Assembly: GCF_003576645.1 (NCBI RefSeq)
Contig: NC_044924.1
Location: 30,841,540 to 30,905,539 of the forward strand
Direction: 5' to 3'
DNA length: 64,000 bases
From: Ipomoea triloba
Taxonomy: Eukaryota > Streptophyta > Magnoliopsida > Solanales > Convolvulaceae
The notes under the pieces were generated by a model, which was not told where the DNA came from, did no database searches, and worked only from the letters and a program-made list of their open reading frames with translations. Shown piece after piece: positions 46,655 to 61,760 of the stretch. Numbering within the stretch: the first letter of the stretch is position 1; every line of letters starts with the position of its first letter. The translations under genes were made by a program, and so were the position numbers.

Positions 46655-47264
46655 TCATAATCCAAAAAGATTGCAAATTCCGTTCCGCAATTATATTTCA
46701 TAAATATAATCCCACATCTCAATTAGACAATTAGCAAATTCTTAATTCATAACCCTATAAAATACGACAATACCATAATGAAATTCAACAATTCCTAATT
46801 CACAGTTCGATAATTTTGTAAATCGCAAACCGCAACTCAACTAATTCTTCAATTCTTCTTGAAACAGATGAGTTGTTTCCCAAATGCTACTACTGCATAC
46901 CGAATATTATTGACAATCCCGATTACTATTGCCTCTGCAGAAAGGAGTTTTTCAAAGTTGAAATTCTTAAAATCTTACTTACGATCAAGTATGTTGCAAG
47001 AAAGACTCAATGTATTAGCTTTAATCTTCATTGAAAATGAGCTTTTGGAAGAAGTTGATATCAAAAGTTTGATTGATGATTTTGCGTCTAAATGTGAACA
47101 ATTCATGTCACTTTTTAAATAAAATTCTAAATGTATTTTTTATACAATATTTATATTTTGATATAACTTTTTGAACAACTATTATTTATATATAAAAATT
47201 ACTCGAAAAAGGGGTCTAAATTAAGATATGGCACAGGGCCCCAATTTTTATTGGAACGGCCCTG
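46408..47264 (+). mobile_element. hAT transposon, internally deleted
   Basis: A perfect 8-bp duplication CATTGGAT (46400-46407, 47265-47272) flanks ends CAGGGTCGTATC and inverse CAGGGCCGTTCC. It keeps the C-terminal transposase exon but lacks the rest, so it cannot move alone. A CT/TA microsatellite lies at 46593-46642. Confidence 0.9.
46859..47122 (+). pseudogene. hAT transposase C-terminal (dimerisation) fragment
   Basis: An ATG at 46868 opens a frame with TIPITIASAERSFSKLKFLK and SYLRSSMLQERLNVLALIFI, the hAT-family C-terminal dimerisation signature. It ends naturally with a stop at 47120. The zinc finger and RNase-H-like catalytic core are missing from this element. Confidence 0.85.
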
Positions 47265-47474
47265 CATTGGATCATGGTTCACCGTATAATGACTGACATA
47301 ATACTTTAACTGATGATACATAATATAAAGAGGATTCGTAATATATATTATAGACTATGGCCCACGATATATCAATTATTGATTCTAAATAAAGTCACTT
47401 GCTTTAAACTCATACGATATGTCGATTATTGATTCTACTAAGTCACTTTAAGGCTTTAAACTCAGCTCATACGA

Positions 47475-47837
47475 GGCAAATTATTTTGTATACCACAATT
47501 TAAAATGATATCGTTAAATTTTATAAATTAGAATAATATACATTATGAATTAGAATAATGTACATTATGTGTTAGAATAATGTAAATTATGTGTTAGAAT
47601 AATAAAATTTTTGAGTAAGATAATATACCTTATGTGTTAGAATAATGTATATTATGAGTTAGAATAATGAAACTTTTGGGATAGAATAATGCATATTATA
47701 TGTTAAAATAATATACTTTATGTATTAAAATAATATACATTATAAGTTATAAAAATATATATTGCAATGAATCACATAAAAATTTACGCAAAATAATATT
47801 ACTTTTGAATCGTGGTCCACCCAACCCATAACTATTG
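47475..47837. mobile_element. MULE-type MITE with ATGTGTTAGAATAATG core
   Basis: A perfect 9-bp duplication CTCATACGA (47466-47474, 47838-47846) flanks it. The left end GGCAAATTATT is that of the GTGGACC family; the right end carries GTGGTCCACCC. The core is about ten units of TTATGTGTTAGAATAATGTA. Confidence 0.85.
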
Positions 47838-47846
47838 CTCATACGA

Positions 47847-48234
47847 TATATTAATTATTGCTAAAAATTCAAAACGTGATCCGCAAAGTTACCGACCCTA
47901 AGATTGAGGCTTTAAAAAAGTGAATACAACTTTTGCTTTTTGTCTCCCAATAATTACCAAACTTATTTCATTTATTATTCTATTAAAAAAATATTTTATT
48001 TATTCTGAAGTGTTTGGTAAATAGCAGTTATCTCAGAAACAGAACTAGTATGGGAGTAGTTGCCCCTCTCCTACCACCCCTTTATATATATGTATGTATA
48101 ATATATGACATACACCTACACACATGCATTATTTTTTTGTTTTTATAGGTCGCTGCCTAGGCGCTGCCTAGACCGCTTAGGCGCTAGGCTCTAGTCTACT
48201 ACCTGACTAGTGTCTAGCGCCTACTGCAACCATG

Positions 48235-48265
<31 letters not shown>

Positions 48266-48289
48266 GAGAGAGAGAGAGAGAGAGAGGAA
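47847..48289. other. Non-coding stretch with a GCCTAGGCG repeat
   Basis: At 48148-48225 the repeated words CGCTGCCTAGGCG and TAGGCGCTAGG appear, like those at 59815-60235. AT and GA microsatellites follow at 48236-48285. No gene seen. Confidence 0.45.
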
Positions 48290-48999
48290 GTGTTCAGGTG
48301 AGATAAAAGTCACATGTGAGAAGTGAGAAAGAATCTCAGCCCTAAATCAAAAGAAAAATTCGCCACCTACGAACTTCAACATTGTGTACTGTAAGGCATA
48401 ACAATGTGCACTGGAACTATGGAAAATGTGTACTAGAAGACAAAAAATGCGCATTGGAAGCACAAAGATGTGAAACAATTAAATTTAATATAGGATCTTC
48501 AACACAAATCATAAATGACCATAAATAACAAACAAACAAACAATATTCAACTCAAATTAGTAATTAGTGATCAAGATTAATTAATCTTTTAAAAAGAAGT
48601 TCGTCATCTACAATTTTTTTTTTAAAAAAAAAAAGAAGCTCTGGAAGGCACAACAATGTGCACTGTATGCCATAAAAATGTGCACTGGAAGAAGAGTAGT
48701 GTACACTGTATGGCACAACAATGTGCTCTGGTATAAGGAACAATGTGCACTAGAAGAAGAAACAATGTGCACTGTATAGCATAACAATGTGTGCACTGAA
48801 AGAAGGAAAAATATGCACTGTATGGCATAACAATGTGCACTGAAAGAAGGAAAAAATATGCATTGTATGGCATAACAATGTGCACTAGAAGAACGAACAA
48901 TGTGCACTGTATGACATAACAATATGCATTGGAAGATGAAACCATGTGCACTGTATGCCATAAAAATGTGCACTGAAAGAAGAAAAATACACACATATT
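48290..48999. repeat. Minisatellite of GGCATAACAATGTGCACTG units
   Basis: About twelve imperfect units of 35-50 bp with GTATGGCATAACAATGTGCA and GAAGAAGGAAAAA. Because stops are rare on the minus strand, long repetitive frames appear there; they are not genes. A leader (GTGTTCAGGTGAGATAAAAG) hints at a transposon end. Confidence 0.7.
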
Positions 49000-49430
49000 A
49001 GAAACACGTGTTAAAATACACACCATTCTACGTATTAAAATGCACTAGAGGACGTACTAAAACACATCATTCCACAACACAGTTACACATCATTCTACGT
49101 ATGAAAATGCACCAACGGATAGATTAAAACACACCATTCCACAACACAGTTACCCATCATTCTACGTATGAAAATGCACCAACGGATAGATTAAAACACA
49201 CCATTCCACAACACAGTTAATGCACCAACATACGTAATAAAATGCACCACAACATCTATTCAAACGCACCACACTATGTACTAAAATGCACCATTTCAAT
49301 TCACGTAATATAGATACTAAAATTACCATAATAACCCCACTTAAACATACGCGAATTCCAGTTGGATTAATGAAATTGAACGACGCAGATTAGGCCACAC
49401 GACCGCATTAGAGCTCCCCAGCACATTTGA
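49000..49430 (-). repeat. Reverse copy of the dispersed repeat at 29785
   Basis: Read in reverse it starts GGAGCTCTAATGCGGTCGTG and matches 29785-30220 closely, with duplicated CCATTCCACAACACAGTTA units. An AT microsatellite (49439-49513) abuts it, as in the other copy. Confidence 0.75.
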
Positions 49431-49434
49431 ATAA

Positions 49435-49515
<81 letters not shown>

Positions 49516-49623
49516 GATTTAAGAATAGAATTTTAAAAAATTAAAAGAACATCGCATTTTTTTATTTGACAAACCTAGCTGAAAAGGTAGATGAAAGTTG
49601 AAAAGTAGCTTAAAGTTGAAAAG

Positions 49624-50194
49624 GAATTTTTAGCACTTTTAGTCCCACGACTATAGTGACTTTTGCAGAATTGGTCCACGACTTTTAAACTTTACAATTT
49701 TGGTCCACGACTATTACTTTTGTTGCAAAAATGGTCCTTCCGGCAGCTTTTCAGTCCAATACTCGCTGGAAAATAAAATCCGGCGAATTTTCTGAAAATT
49801 TTTCGCCGGAAAAGAAAACCACCAGATTTTCCGGTCAATCTCTCGTCGGAAAAAAAATCATCTTTCAAGTAGGATTAAAATGGACATTTCTAAAAACATA
49901 TGTAGCCAATTTTAATTAATTTTTTAGAAATGTCCATTTTAATCCTACTTGAAAGATTAATTTTTTTCCCGACAAGAAATTGACGGAAAATCTGGTGGTT
50001 TTTTTTTTCCAGCAAAAAATTGTCGGAAAATTCGTCGGATTTTATTTTTCGACAAGTATTGGACTGCAAAGTTGCCGGAAGGACCATTTTTGCAACAAAA
50101 GTAATAGTCGTGGACCAAAATTGCAATGTTTGAAAGTCGTGGATCAATCTTACAAAAGTCACTATAGTCGTGCGACTAAAAGTGCTAAAAATTC
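49624..50194. mobile_element. Palindromic MULE-type MITE
   Basis: A perfect 9-bp duplication GTTGAAAAG (49615-49623, 50195-50203) flanks arms of over 250 bp that are near-complete inverted copies, starting GAATTTTTAGCACTTTTAGT. The arms contain TTTTCCGGCGAA-like words. The whole element is close to one long hairpin. It lies inside an older TA-rich repeat spanning roughly 49550-50710. Confidence 0.85.
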
Positions 50195-50203
50195 GTTGAA
50201 AAG

Positions 50204-50818
50204 CTATAAGCTCGAAGCTGAAATCTAAAGAACGGTTAAGCTAGCTGTTATGATTAAAAATGTTTGGTAGAAGTAGTTTTTTAATAAGTTGATAAATGTA
50301 AAAAGACTAAAAAGAACATCTGCATAAAATTTAAATAGGTTTGTTTACATATTAAAATATAAAATAATGAAATCAATATATTTTAATAAAATATAAAGTA
50401 AGAACATATATTTATAAGTAAAATAAAATATTTATAATTCATAAAATTAGTTCATACAAAAATTAATGTTCAAACACAAATGTTAATTTGAAATTACAAC
50501 AAAAAATATTGAAGAGAAAAGGCCAAAAAGATTTTAATTGGGAGGGGTAGAGTATGTCATTTATTTAAAATAATAAGGATAAAGATGGAAAAAAAAAAGT
50601 TAAGAAGCTACTAGCTTATTTTTGAAAAGCTATCTAAAGTAGCTTTTCAAAATAAGTTCTTATTTTAAATACTAGCTTATTTTGGAAACATTACCAAACA
50701 GAGATTATACCTTATTAGTAGTTTAAAATAAGCCATAAGCAGGGCCGGTGTTGCGACCACATGAATCAACAATATATTAATATTTATCTTAGTTTGTTAA
50801 GATTAATTTTGTATTTAT
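50204..50818. other. Right part of an older MITE-like repeat, no gene
   Basis: TAGCTTATTTT / AAGTAGCT words on both sides of the palindromic MULE, ending near ATTACCAAACAGAG at 50705, suggest an older MITE that was its target. Nothing coding. Confidence 0.4.
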
Positions 50819-50831
50819 CTATTTGTAGTTT

Positions 50832-50989
50832 TTTTTTTTTTTGAGTACTACTGACTTTGTTACAATGTAGTATCTGTTCATATAGCTAATTTCTCAACCT
50901 TGAAGCACAAAGAGTCAACAGTTGCCTCCACTGAGGCTCGAACCCATTAACCGGGACACCGGATGCCACTAGACCACAAGGTCTTTGGC
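50832..50989 (-). mobile_element. tRNA-derived SINE, complete
   Basis: On the minus strand: box A TGGTCTAGTGG, box B GGTTCGAGCC, then TTTGTGCTTCAAGG and a poly(A) tail. Flanked by a 13-bp duplication CTATTTGTAGTTT (50819-50831, 50990-51002). Same family as the SINE at 2017. Confidence 0.85.
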
Positions 50990-51002
50990 CTATTTGTAGT
51001 TT

Positions 51003-51394
51003 GTTGGGATTTTAGTTATCTTGGGATTATAGTCCTGCATTACTAAAACTCTACAACTATAAATAGGGAGATATTTTATGAATAAAATAGATTTGAGATG
51101 AATTTTTGAGTTAGAAAACTGAATGTTTTCTGGAACTCGGAATGAGTTCGGCCATGAGTTGATCATGGAAAACCTGACTTATCAAGGAAAGTACCAGCCT
51201 TGGGGTGTCATCCTCGGTTTTTATCGTCCTACAGCCGGACGTGACAAACCGCTATACATCAAAATCCAAAAACAACATTTTACCCAACCTAAATTAAACC
51301 TACAAATTGAACACACCAAGCCAAATAAATCATTCTGAAAAATCTTGTTTAAATTAGAGTGTGACGAGAAGATCGGGCCAACCAGATTCACATT
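51003..51394. other. Non-coding stretch, possible LTR-like leader
   Basis: It includes TATAAATAGGGAGATATTTTA (51058), a promoter-like word, and a short open frame at 51123-51338 without recognised homology. I cannot place it. Confidence 0.35.
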
Positions 51395-51644
51395 ATTCGG
51401 TTTTGAGCATGTCTAACATGAGCGACCGCACAGGGCCTCCAATTTTTGGGGGGCCCATATTTAAAAAAAAAATTATATGTATATATAGTTTACAGAATTT
51501 CAAGCTAAGTACATGTAGATTTGGTCAATTTGTGATAAGGTGAAATTGATGAGAGTGTTGATGACACTTCATTAGCACAGAAGAATCTTTTAGGTTCATT
51601 ATTTTTTATACATTGTAGATCAAGTTATTATTTCATTGACCTAG

Positions 51645-52185
51645 ATGTTTGAGCAATATGAAGTCTATGAAGGAACTTTTGTTTTTTGTTTTTTGTTTTT
51701 TGTTTTTTGTTTTTTGTTTAGTTCTAACAAATTACAATTGATGGCTGATATGGATTTAAAGTCTTGTTGCATTTGTTTAGAAGCATCTCTCAAGATAGAT
51801 GAACAGTGTGGTGATATTGATGAAAAGAATTGTATTTTGAGCTAAAATTTCTTAGAGAGATTTTATCGAGAAAAAAAAAAAGATAGGAGCAGTAAGTATA
51901 TTGAATTTATTGAAACATATGAGTTGTTTGGAAAATGCTACTACTATTGCATATTGAATATTATTGACTATCCCAATTACTGTTGCCTCTGCAGAAAGGA
52001 GTTTTTTAAAGTTGAAATTATTGAAATCTTATTTACGATCAAGTATGTTGCAAGAAACACTCAATGAATTAGCTTTAATCTCGATTGAAAATGAGCTTTT
52101 GGAAGAAGTTGATCTATATCAAAAGTTTGGTAGATGATTGTGTGTCTAAATGTGCACGGCACATGTCACTTTTTAAATAAAATTT
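51645..52185 (+). pseudogene. hAT transposase remnant
   Basis: It shows a piece of the transposase body (DLKSCCICLEASLKIDEQCG near 51750) and the dimerisation region (TIPITVASAERSFLKLKLLK, SYLRSSMLQETLNELALISI). A TGA near 51955 sits where the copy at 46890 has an Arg (CGA) codon, and frames shift near 52115. Confidence 0.75.
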
Positions 52186-52249
52186 TATATGTATTTTTTT
52201 ATACAATATTTATATTTTGATACAACTTCTTGAAAAACTATTATTTATA

Positions 52250-53817
52250 CTAGTTTTATACACGCATTGCACGTATGGGTTAATGCCCAATGTTTATATT
52301 TAAATAAATATTTGAAAGTATATCAATGCAAGATTATATAGGAGAAGTTTATACATGGGTAATTGAATGTCGAATTTTTTATATTTAAATATCTAACTCA
52401 AAGTATATGAATCCAAGATAATATAGAAAATTCATTATAATTATTACTAAAATAAATGTTTGCAACCTTGTAAAATCGATAGTCTAAATATTTGGTCTAA
52501 AAATGATAGTCTAAATAAATACTACTTTTCATTTGAATTTTTTTAAGTGTTCTTAATTCTCTTTTGAGTAAGATTGTCATTGTCTTCATCTTTACTATTT
52601 GTTCTCTTCCTTTTTGTTGGTAGTGTGTTATTTGCAATTCGGTTATTGTTGGTAGCATAGATGACAACGTCATGCAATGAGATTATGATATAGGAGCTAT
52701 GGACTTTCCTTTAGGTGTTCTGCTTGGGGTTCATTTGGTTCAACCATTATTGTTGAATGAGTTATTGTGGATAAATAAATCCCTAGTTTAAGAAAAAAAG
52801 ATTAAATAAATTAATAAAAATTTAAAAATTTAAAATATTATATATTCCAAAGATATTAAAAGGTAGTTTCTCGCTTCAATTTGCTGGGTAATGGGTTATT
52901 TGAGTACTTTCATTGTCAACAAATCCCCCAAGTAGTTAATATGATTGGTTTCAAACTATTCTTTTTTATTTTTTTCATGGTATTAAAGAAATACATATGT
53001 ATCATTTTTTGGTGTAACTACTAATTTATTTAATTCAATAAGAGTAAAATAGAGCTATTCCGTTTCAATTTGTTGGGTTATTTGAGTACTCTCTTTGTCA
53101 ACCAATCCCCAAGTAGTTAATATAATTAGATTCAAATTATTTTAAAATTTATTTTTCATAGTATTAATAAAATACTTGGTAAATAAATATATAACATTAT
53201 TTTGTACTATAACTTTGATATTTAATTACAAGATATTGTAAAAATAAGATAATGGACAATGTAATGAATATCAATTGATAAATTTGAATGTAAAAAATCT
53301 TTGCATGAGAGAAAATAAAGACAATATAACTAATGAAATCATTTCTCTTATTTAATTTAATTTTTTGATAATGAATAATTTTTTCAAATAAAGGTATTGT
53401 AGACACATAATTCTAAATTAAAGAAATACATATTTATCATTTTTTGTTGTAGCTACTAATTTATTTAATTTAATAAGAGTAAATAGAGTGAGAAACTTAA
53501 TTTTGTCAAATTTGATTGAGATGAGGTTCGAACCTAAGATCTTTCTTATAGAAATTAATGGGTAAGTTAAAAGTTAACGGAATATTAACGGGAGAAGAGA
53601 ATATTTAACGGATAATCATAAAAGTAAGGTTAAATTAGGTAATCTCTATTAATAATATTAATCTAAATTATGTTAACTATCTATTTGATTAAATTGTCAA
53701 AAAAATCTATTTGATTAAATAATTCATCTGAACCATCCATTTGATTAAATAATTTGACCGCCATTTTTTCTACCCATTTTAGGCCTAACTCTCTTTGGCT
53801 CTTATTAGTATAGTAGA
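52250..53817 (-). mobile_element. Complete non-autonomous Helitron inside the hAT
   Basis: On the minus strand it begins TCTACTATACTAATAAGAGC and ends with a hairpin (CGTGCAATGCGTG) and CTAG. It closely matches the Helitron at 32980-34537. The hAT sequence continues on both sides, so the order of insertion is clear. Confidence 0.85.
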
Positions 53818-53909
53818 TATATATAGAAATTACTTTAAAAATGGCACAAATTAAGATATTGCACATGGCCCAAATTTTTATCGGTCGTGGCCATAAGCCC
53901 CTAAATAAG

Positions 53910-54138
53910 GCAAATTATTGTGTGGACCATGGTCCACACAACTATGTGGACCATAATAAAATGTACATTTTTAATGTACTAAATGTACATTATTTTTATA
54001 CTATAAAAATAATGTACATTCAGTACACAAATAATGTACATCCCCTGAATATAATGTACATTATTTTTATACTAAATGTACATTATTTTTATATTAAATG
54101 TACATTATTTGATAGTATGGTCCACACAATAATGATTG
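53910..54138. mobile_element. Short MULE-type MITE with AATGTACATT core
   Basis: A perfect 10-bp repeat CCTAAATAAG (53900-53909, 54139-54148) flanks it, a 9-11-bp MULE-type duplication. The ends GCAAATTATTGTGTGGACC and inverse CATTATTGTGTGGACC match, with a terminal GTGTGGACCATGGTCCACAC palindrome. The core repeats AATGTACATTATTTTTATA. Confidence 0.9.
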
Positions 54139-54148
54139 CCTAAATAAG

Positions 54149-55190
54149 CTCTACCAAATAGAGCCAAAGACATTCTCATTCCCATTCCCCCCTACCACCA
54201 AACATGAAAAACCTATTACTGTTACTATGTATTTGATACACATTCCAATTCCAATTCCGATTCTCATGTGCGAACCAAACATGCAAACCAAACACAACCT
54301 TAATATAATCTGGAAAAAAAAAAAGATTTTTGAGCTTCCAAATATATATTACTCAACTTCCTCGATCGTGTTGTTCTGCTTGTGTGAATGCCATCAGTTA
54401 GTATGTTGATTAGGCAAGGTTCCGTGTTCTCCAATTTGTCAGTATACCACAACCTTTATGTGTTTTGGTGTTATTAAGTTGTGTTGTATATATATTTCTT
54501 AGAAGATGAAAAATGGCATCACAATTCCATTGAAAAATGACCGCATAAATTTTGATCGAATCTATTGTACAAGATCTTCTTAATGAGATTACTTTTCTGT
54601 ATGATTTGCATGCTATTACACAAGAAGAGCATAATTTATCCCATGTGTACATTTGGGTAGTAGTTGTAAGTTTCTATTATAAAGGTTATGTGAATTTCAT
54701 GGTTAAGAGCTCCCTCAACACGAAAACAAAAAAAAAAAAAAATAATAAATAAATAAATAGATCCTTCAACTTTTGGTCAAAAAGTAATTAAGCCCTCCAA
54801 CTTTAAAAAGTTTCAATTACACTCTTAAACTCTTTAAAATTATACCATTAAACCTAATTTACTGATAAACTTTTTTTTTTTTTTAATTTAGCTGCCAACC
54901 AACGACGTTCGCAACCTCTTTCCGGGTGTATAATTGTTTGTTAGTTACAATAAAAGGAGTGGTTGGTATGTCCTACCGGTACAAACATGATTAGTGTTAG
55001 TAAGTAGGGTTTTAGTGGAAAAATATGACATGGACTCACTTTTTACTCCCTTTCACAAATTCTTGATTTAGACGTTTTTTTTAGGACCCAAATGATGAAA
55101 ACATCGTATCATTGGTTGTCAGATCATGAAATAAAGTGAAAGAGTAGAATTTGAGAGCAAATGTATTAAAACTCATTCCAGTGCATCTTG
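54149..55190. other. 1-kb non-coding stretch
   Basis: The part 54160-54310 (CATTCCAATTCCAATTCC, CAAACCAAACA) looks like a MITE end. 54770-54890 is a repeat of CTTCAACTTTTGGTC type. No gene supported. Confidence 0.4.
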
Positions 55191-56349
55191 ATTGAGAAAA
55201 TTTATTGGTCTTAAAAAAATAAGAATTAAAAGGAAGGGTGGCATTTATTTGCAGTTTCTAGGTGACTACTTAGCTGCTTCCAAAAAAAAAAAGTGGGACT
55301 ACGTACTTTATGCGAAATTTCTGTATTTATATGTAGTTTTGCCTTTGGAGTTTGGAGTAACGCCCGCTGCGCTAGCTCATCATTTCAACCCACTGAAACG
55401 CGGTATCGCGCGCCGTCAGATCCATCTATCGCAGCTAATGATGATCTGTATTTTCTGTTATTCCTTAATTAGCTTGTGGGTTTCTTCTTCATTTTAACCA
55501 TTATATATATTATATTGCCTTATTATTCATTTAACCATGCATCTCTCATCTGATATTTGTTCCTTTAATTTTCCGGCCGATTTCATCCTGCATGCTAGCT
55601 AGCTTTTTATGTTGATTGATTATAGGTTTTGGCCTGGTTTAATGATCTGTGCGCAGGCCGAGTGAATGAAGATCGATGAAGCAAAGGTCGGAAAGCAATA
55701 ACAACTTAAACTGATTTACCTCTTGTGTTTAGAATTAGAAAACAGGTTTCATCTGAAACGTACCTTCAAGCTATTAGGATCAAGAACTTGATCGATCTGG
55801 CAGATCTTATATAAATAGCAATCAAGGTAAGCTCTACCTTGTTCCTTTTTCAGTATTCGATCGGATGCCTATAATATTGTATGTGTTTATAGTATTTAGA
55901 TTTGTTAGTTTAGATCTTCAATTTCTCCATTTTAGAACGATTTAACTACAATCCACACAGTAGTACGTTCTGACATCCTTAGGATTTAACAACACGGATC
56001 GGGAAAATTCTTCCCAATTGCAATCCATGCATGTCAGGGTAATTAATATATATATATATTTTTTAAATCAGCACGGGCAAGTCATTTGCATTCGACCCTT
56101 TTTGAATTAATACCAAATATAGCCATTTTACTTAATTTAATCTTAAATGATTTTTTATGCTCAATTTAATTCTCGTCTTTGATACAAAAAGTCATTGAAC
56201 AAAATCACTATAGTGAGGACTATATTGGGTATCAACTCACCCTTTTTGTTGATATTTTCATTCCTTTCATTAATAATACTAATAATAATAATAATAATAA
56301 GGTGATGAAACGTAAACAAATAATTAATAATGAATGCCTTGAGTAAAGA
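55191..56349. other. Unassigned stretch with possible transcript leader
   Basis: A 101-codon frame at 55192-55497 is not recognised. At 55810 there is TATATAAATAG followed by CAAGGTAAGC, a TATA-like box and a donor-like site, but no coding exon follows on the plus strand. It may be an orphan promoter or chance. Confidence 0.3.
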
Positions 56350-56354
56350 TCAAT

Positions 56355-56545
56355 TGTTATACAGCGAATTGGGGTCCACAGTGTACTGTAGACTCTAGTT
56401 CTAAACAACGGAGTTTTAAATTTTAATTTTGACGGTGACTGTTTGTTGTTTAATTTGCGTTAAAGCTTAAATATCAAAACGACTGCTGGTTCATCCAGGG
56501 TCTACAATACTATGTGAACCCGGATCCGCGATATAAATTGCCAGC
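56355..56545. mobile_element. Degenerate GTGGACC-family MULE-MITE
   Basis: Left end GCGAATTGGGGTCCACAGTG; the right end is the inverse of GGCAATTTATATCGCGGATC. The short core has no minisatellite. No clear target duplication, so it is probably old. Confidence 0.5.
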
Positions 56546-56556
56546 AAATTAAAGAT

Positions 56557-56885
56557 ATTTTACAAGAAAACTTAATAATTTACAAATGAAACCTTAATTT
56601 GCTCCCTAGCAAACATAATTTACAAGAAAACTTAATAAAATGAAACCTTAATTTGCTCCCTAGCAAACATAATTTACAAGAAAACTTAATAAAATGAAAC
56701 CTTAATTTGCTCCCTAGCAAACATAATTTACAAGAAAACTTAATAAAATGAAACCTTAATTTGCTCCCTAGCAAACATAATTTACAAGAAAACTTAATAA
56801 AATGAAACCCTAATTTGCTCCCTAGCAAACATAATTTACAAGAAATCTTAATTTAATGAAACCTTAATTTGCTCCCTAGCTAGAT
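56557..56885. repeat. 54-bp minisatellite below the GARP gene
   Basis: About six copies of a 54-bp unit with TTTACAAGAAAACTTAATAA and CTTAATTTGCTCCCTAGCAA. Most copies are identical. Because 54 is a multiple of three, the minus strand shows a repetitive frame of 18-residue units; it has no gene context and lies in the 3' flank (possibly the 3' UTR) of the GARP gene. Confidence 0.9.
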
Positions 56886-57028
56886 CTTGAAGTATCCTAG
56901 CTATGGCAGAGATCTACTCCAAACTTCACTTTCTGTGTCTTAAGATTTGGAGTTGTGGTCTGTGAAATTCCTGGATGGACCTAGGGCTGGGAAATGGAGT
57001 CCTTATGTATGGGGAGCCAAAATAGGGA

Positions 57029-61508
<4,480 letters not shown>

Positions 61509-61760
61509 AATAGCACTTGTGAGTTTAATTATATATATATAAATATGGTAATAATGGAGAACTGTGCTGCCAGAACTAAAATATATACAGATGAGATAAT
61601 TAAATATAATGCATATATACCTGCTGGAATAATGTTGATAGCAGTGTTTCCAGTGACCACCATAGTTGACGCACAACTCCTACTGATCATATGTAAATGG
61701 ATGGAGGAGCGGATTGGCATGGAGCCATAAAAATTAGGGCCAAATTATGGAGAATATTTA
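61509..61760 (-). promoter_or_regulatory. 5' flank of the GARP gene
   Basis: The sequence reads as a likely leader: GCAGGTATATATGC (donor-like, near 61620) and TATATTTTAG (acceptor-like, near 61577) could splice a 5' UTR intron. No in-frame ATG upstream of 61508 survives. Core promoter elements are not clear. Confidence 0.4.

Larger units (their letters stand above)
45149..47295. mobile_element. MULE-type MITE E1, host of two nested insertions
   Basis: The left end (CACAAATTTTACTGTGGACC, then GATCCACAATGGATTG) and the right end (inverse CAGTCATTATACGGTGAACC) match, with an inner AAAATGACGTCGTTTT block. Its core is a minisatellite of CAGTTTCCTTTCAACACAA units. Flanks ACATAGTAT / ACATAATAC are a 7/9 duplication. 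It is interrupted by E2 (45666-46373) and by a hAT (46408-47264); its own length is about 565 bp. Confidence 0.7.
51395..53890 (+). mobile_element. Decayed hAT element split by a Helitron
   Basis: Its left part (GAGCATGTCTAACATGAGCG, GGGCCTCCAATTTTTGGGG) and right part (ATTAAGATATTGCACATGGC) match the hAT at 46408-47264. A Helitron (52250-53817) lies between them. The terminal bases have drifted, so the ends are approximate. A GTTTTTT microsatellite lies at 51678-51718. Confidence 0.75.

Noticed and set aside
48620..48990. CRISPR-like array of repeats and spacers
   Set aside because: Unit length and spacing vary, the spacers are not unique, and the context is a plant genome; it is a minisatellite.
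48608..49026. Long minus-strand open frames of 128 and 134 codons
   Set aside because: They are translations of the GTGCACTG minisatellite in two frames; repetitive low-complexity peptides with no gene context.
55192..55497. 101-codon frame with basic N-terminus
   Set aside because: No recognised domain, no conserved copy and no supported promoter; left as unassigned sequence.
56580..56828. 82-codon minus-strand frame of 18-residue repeats
   Set aside because: It exists only because the 54-bp minisatellite unit is a multiple of three and lacks stops.
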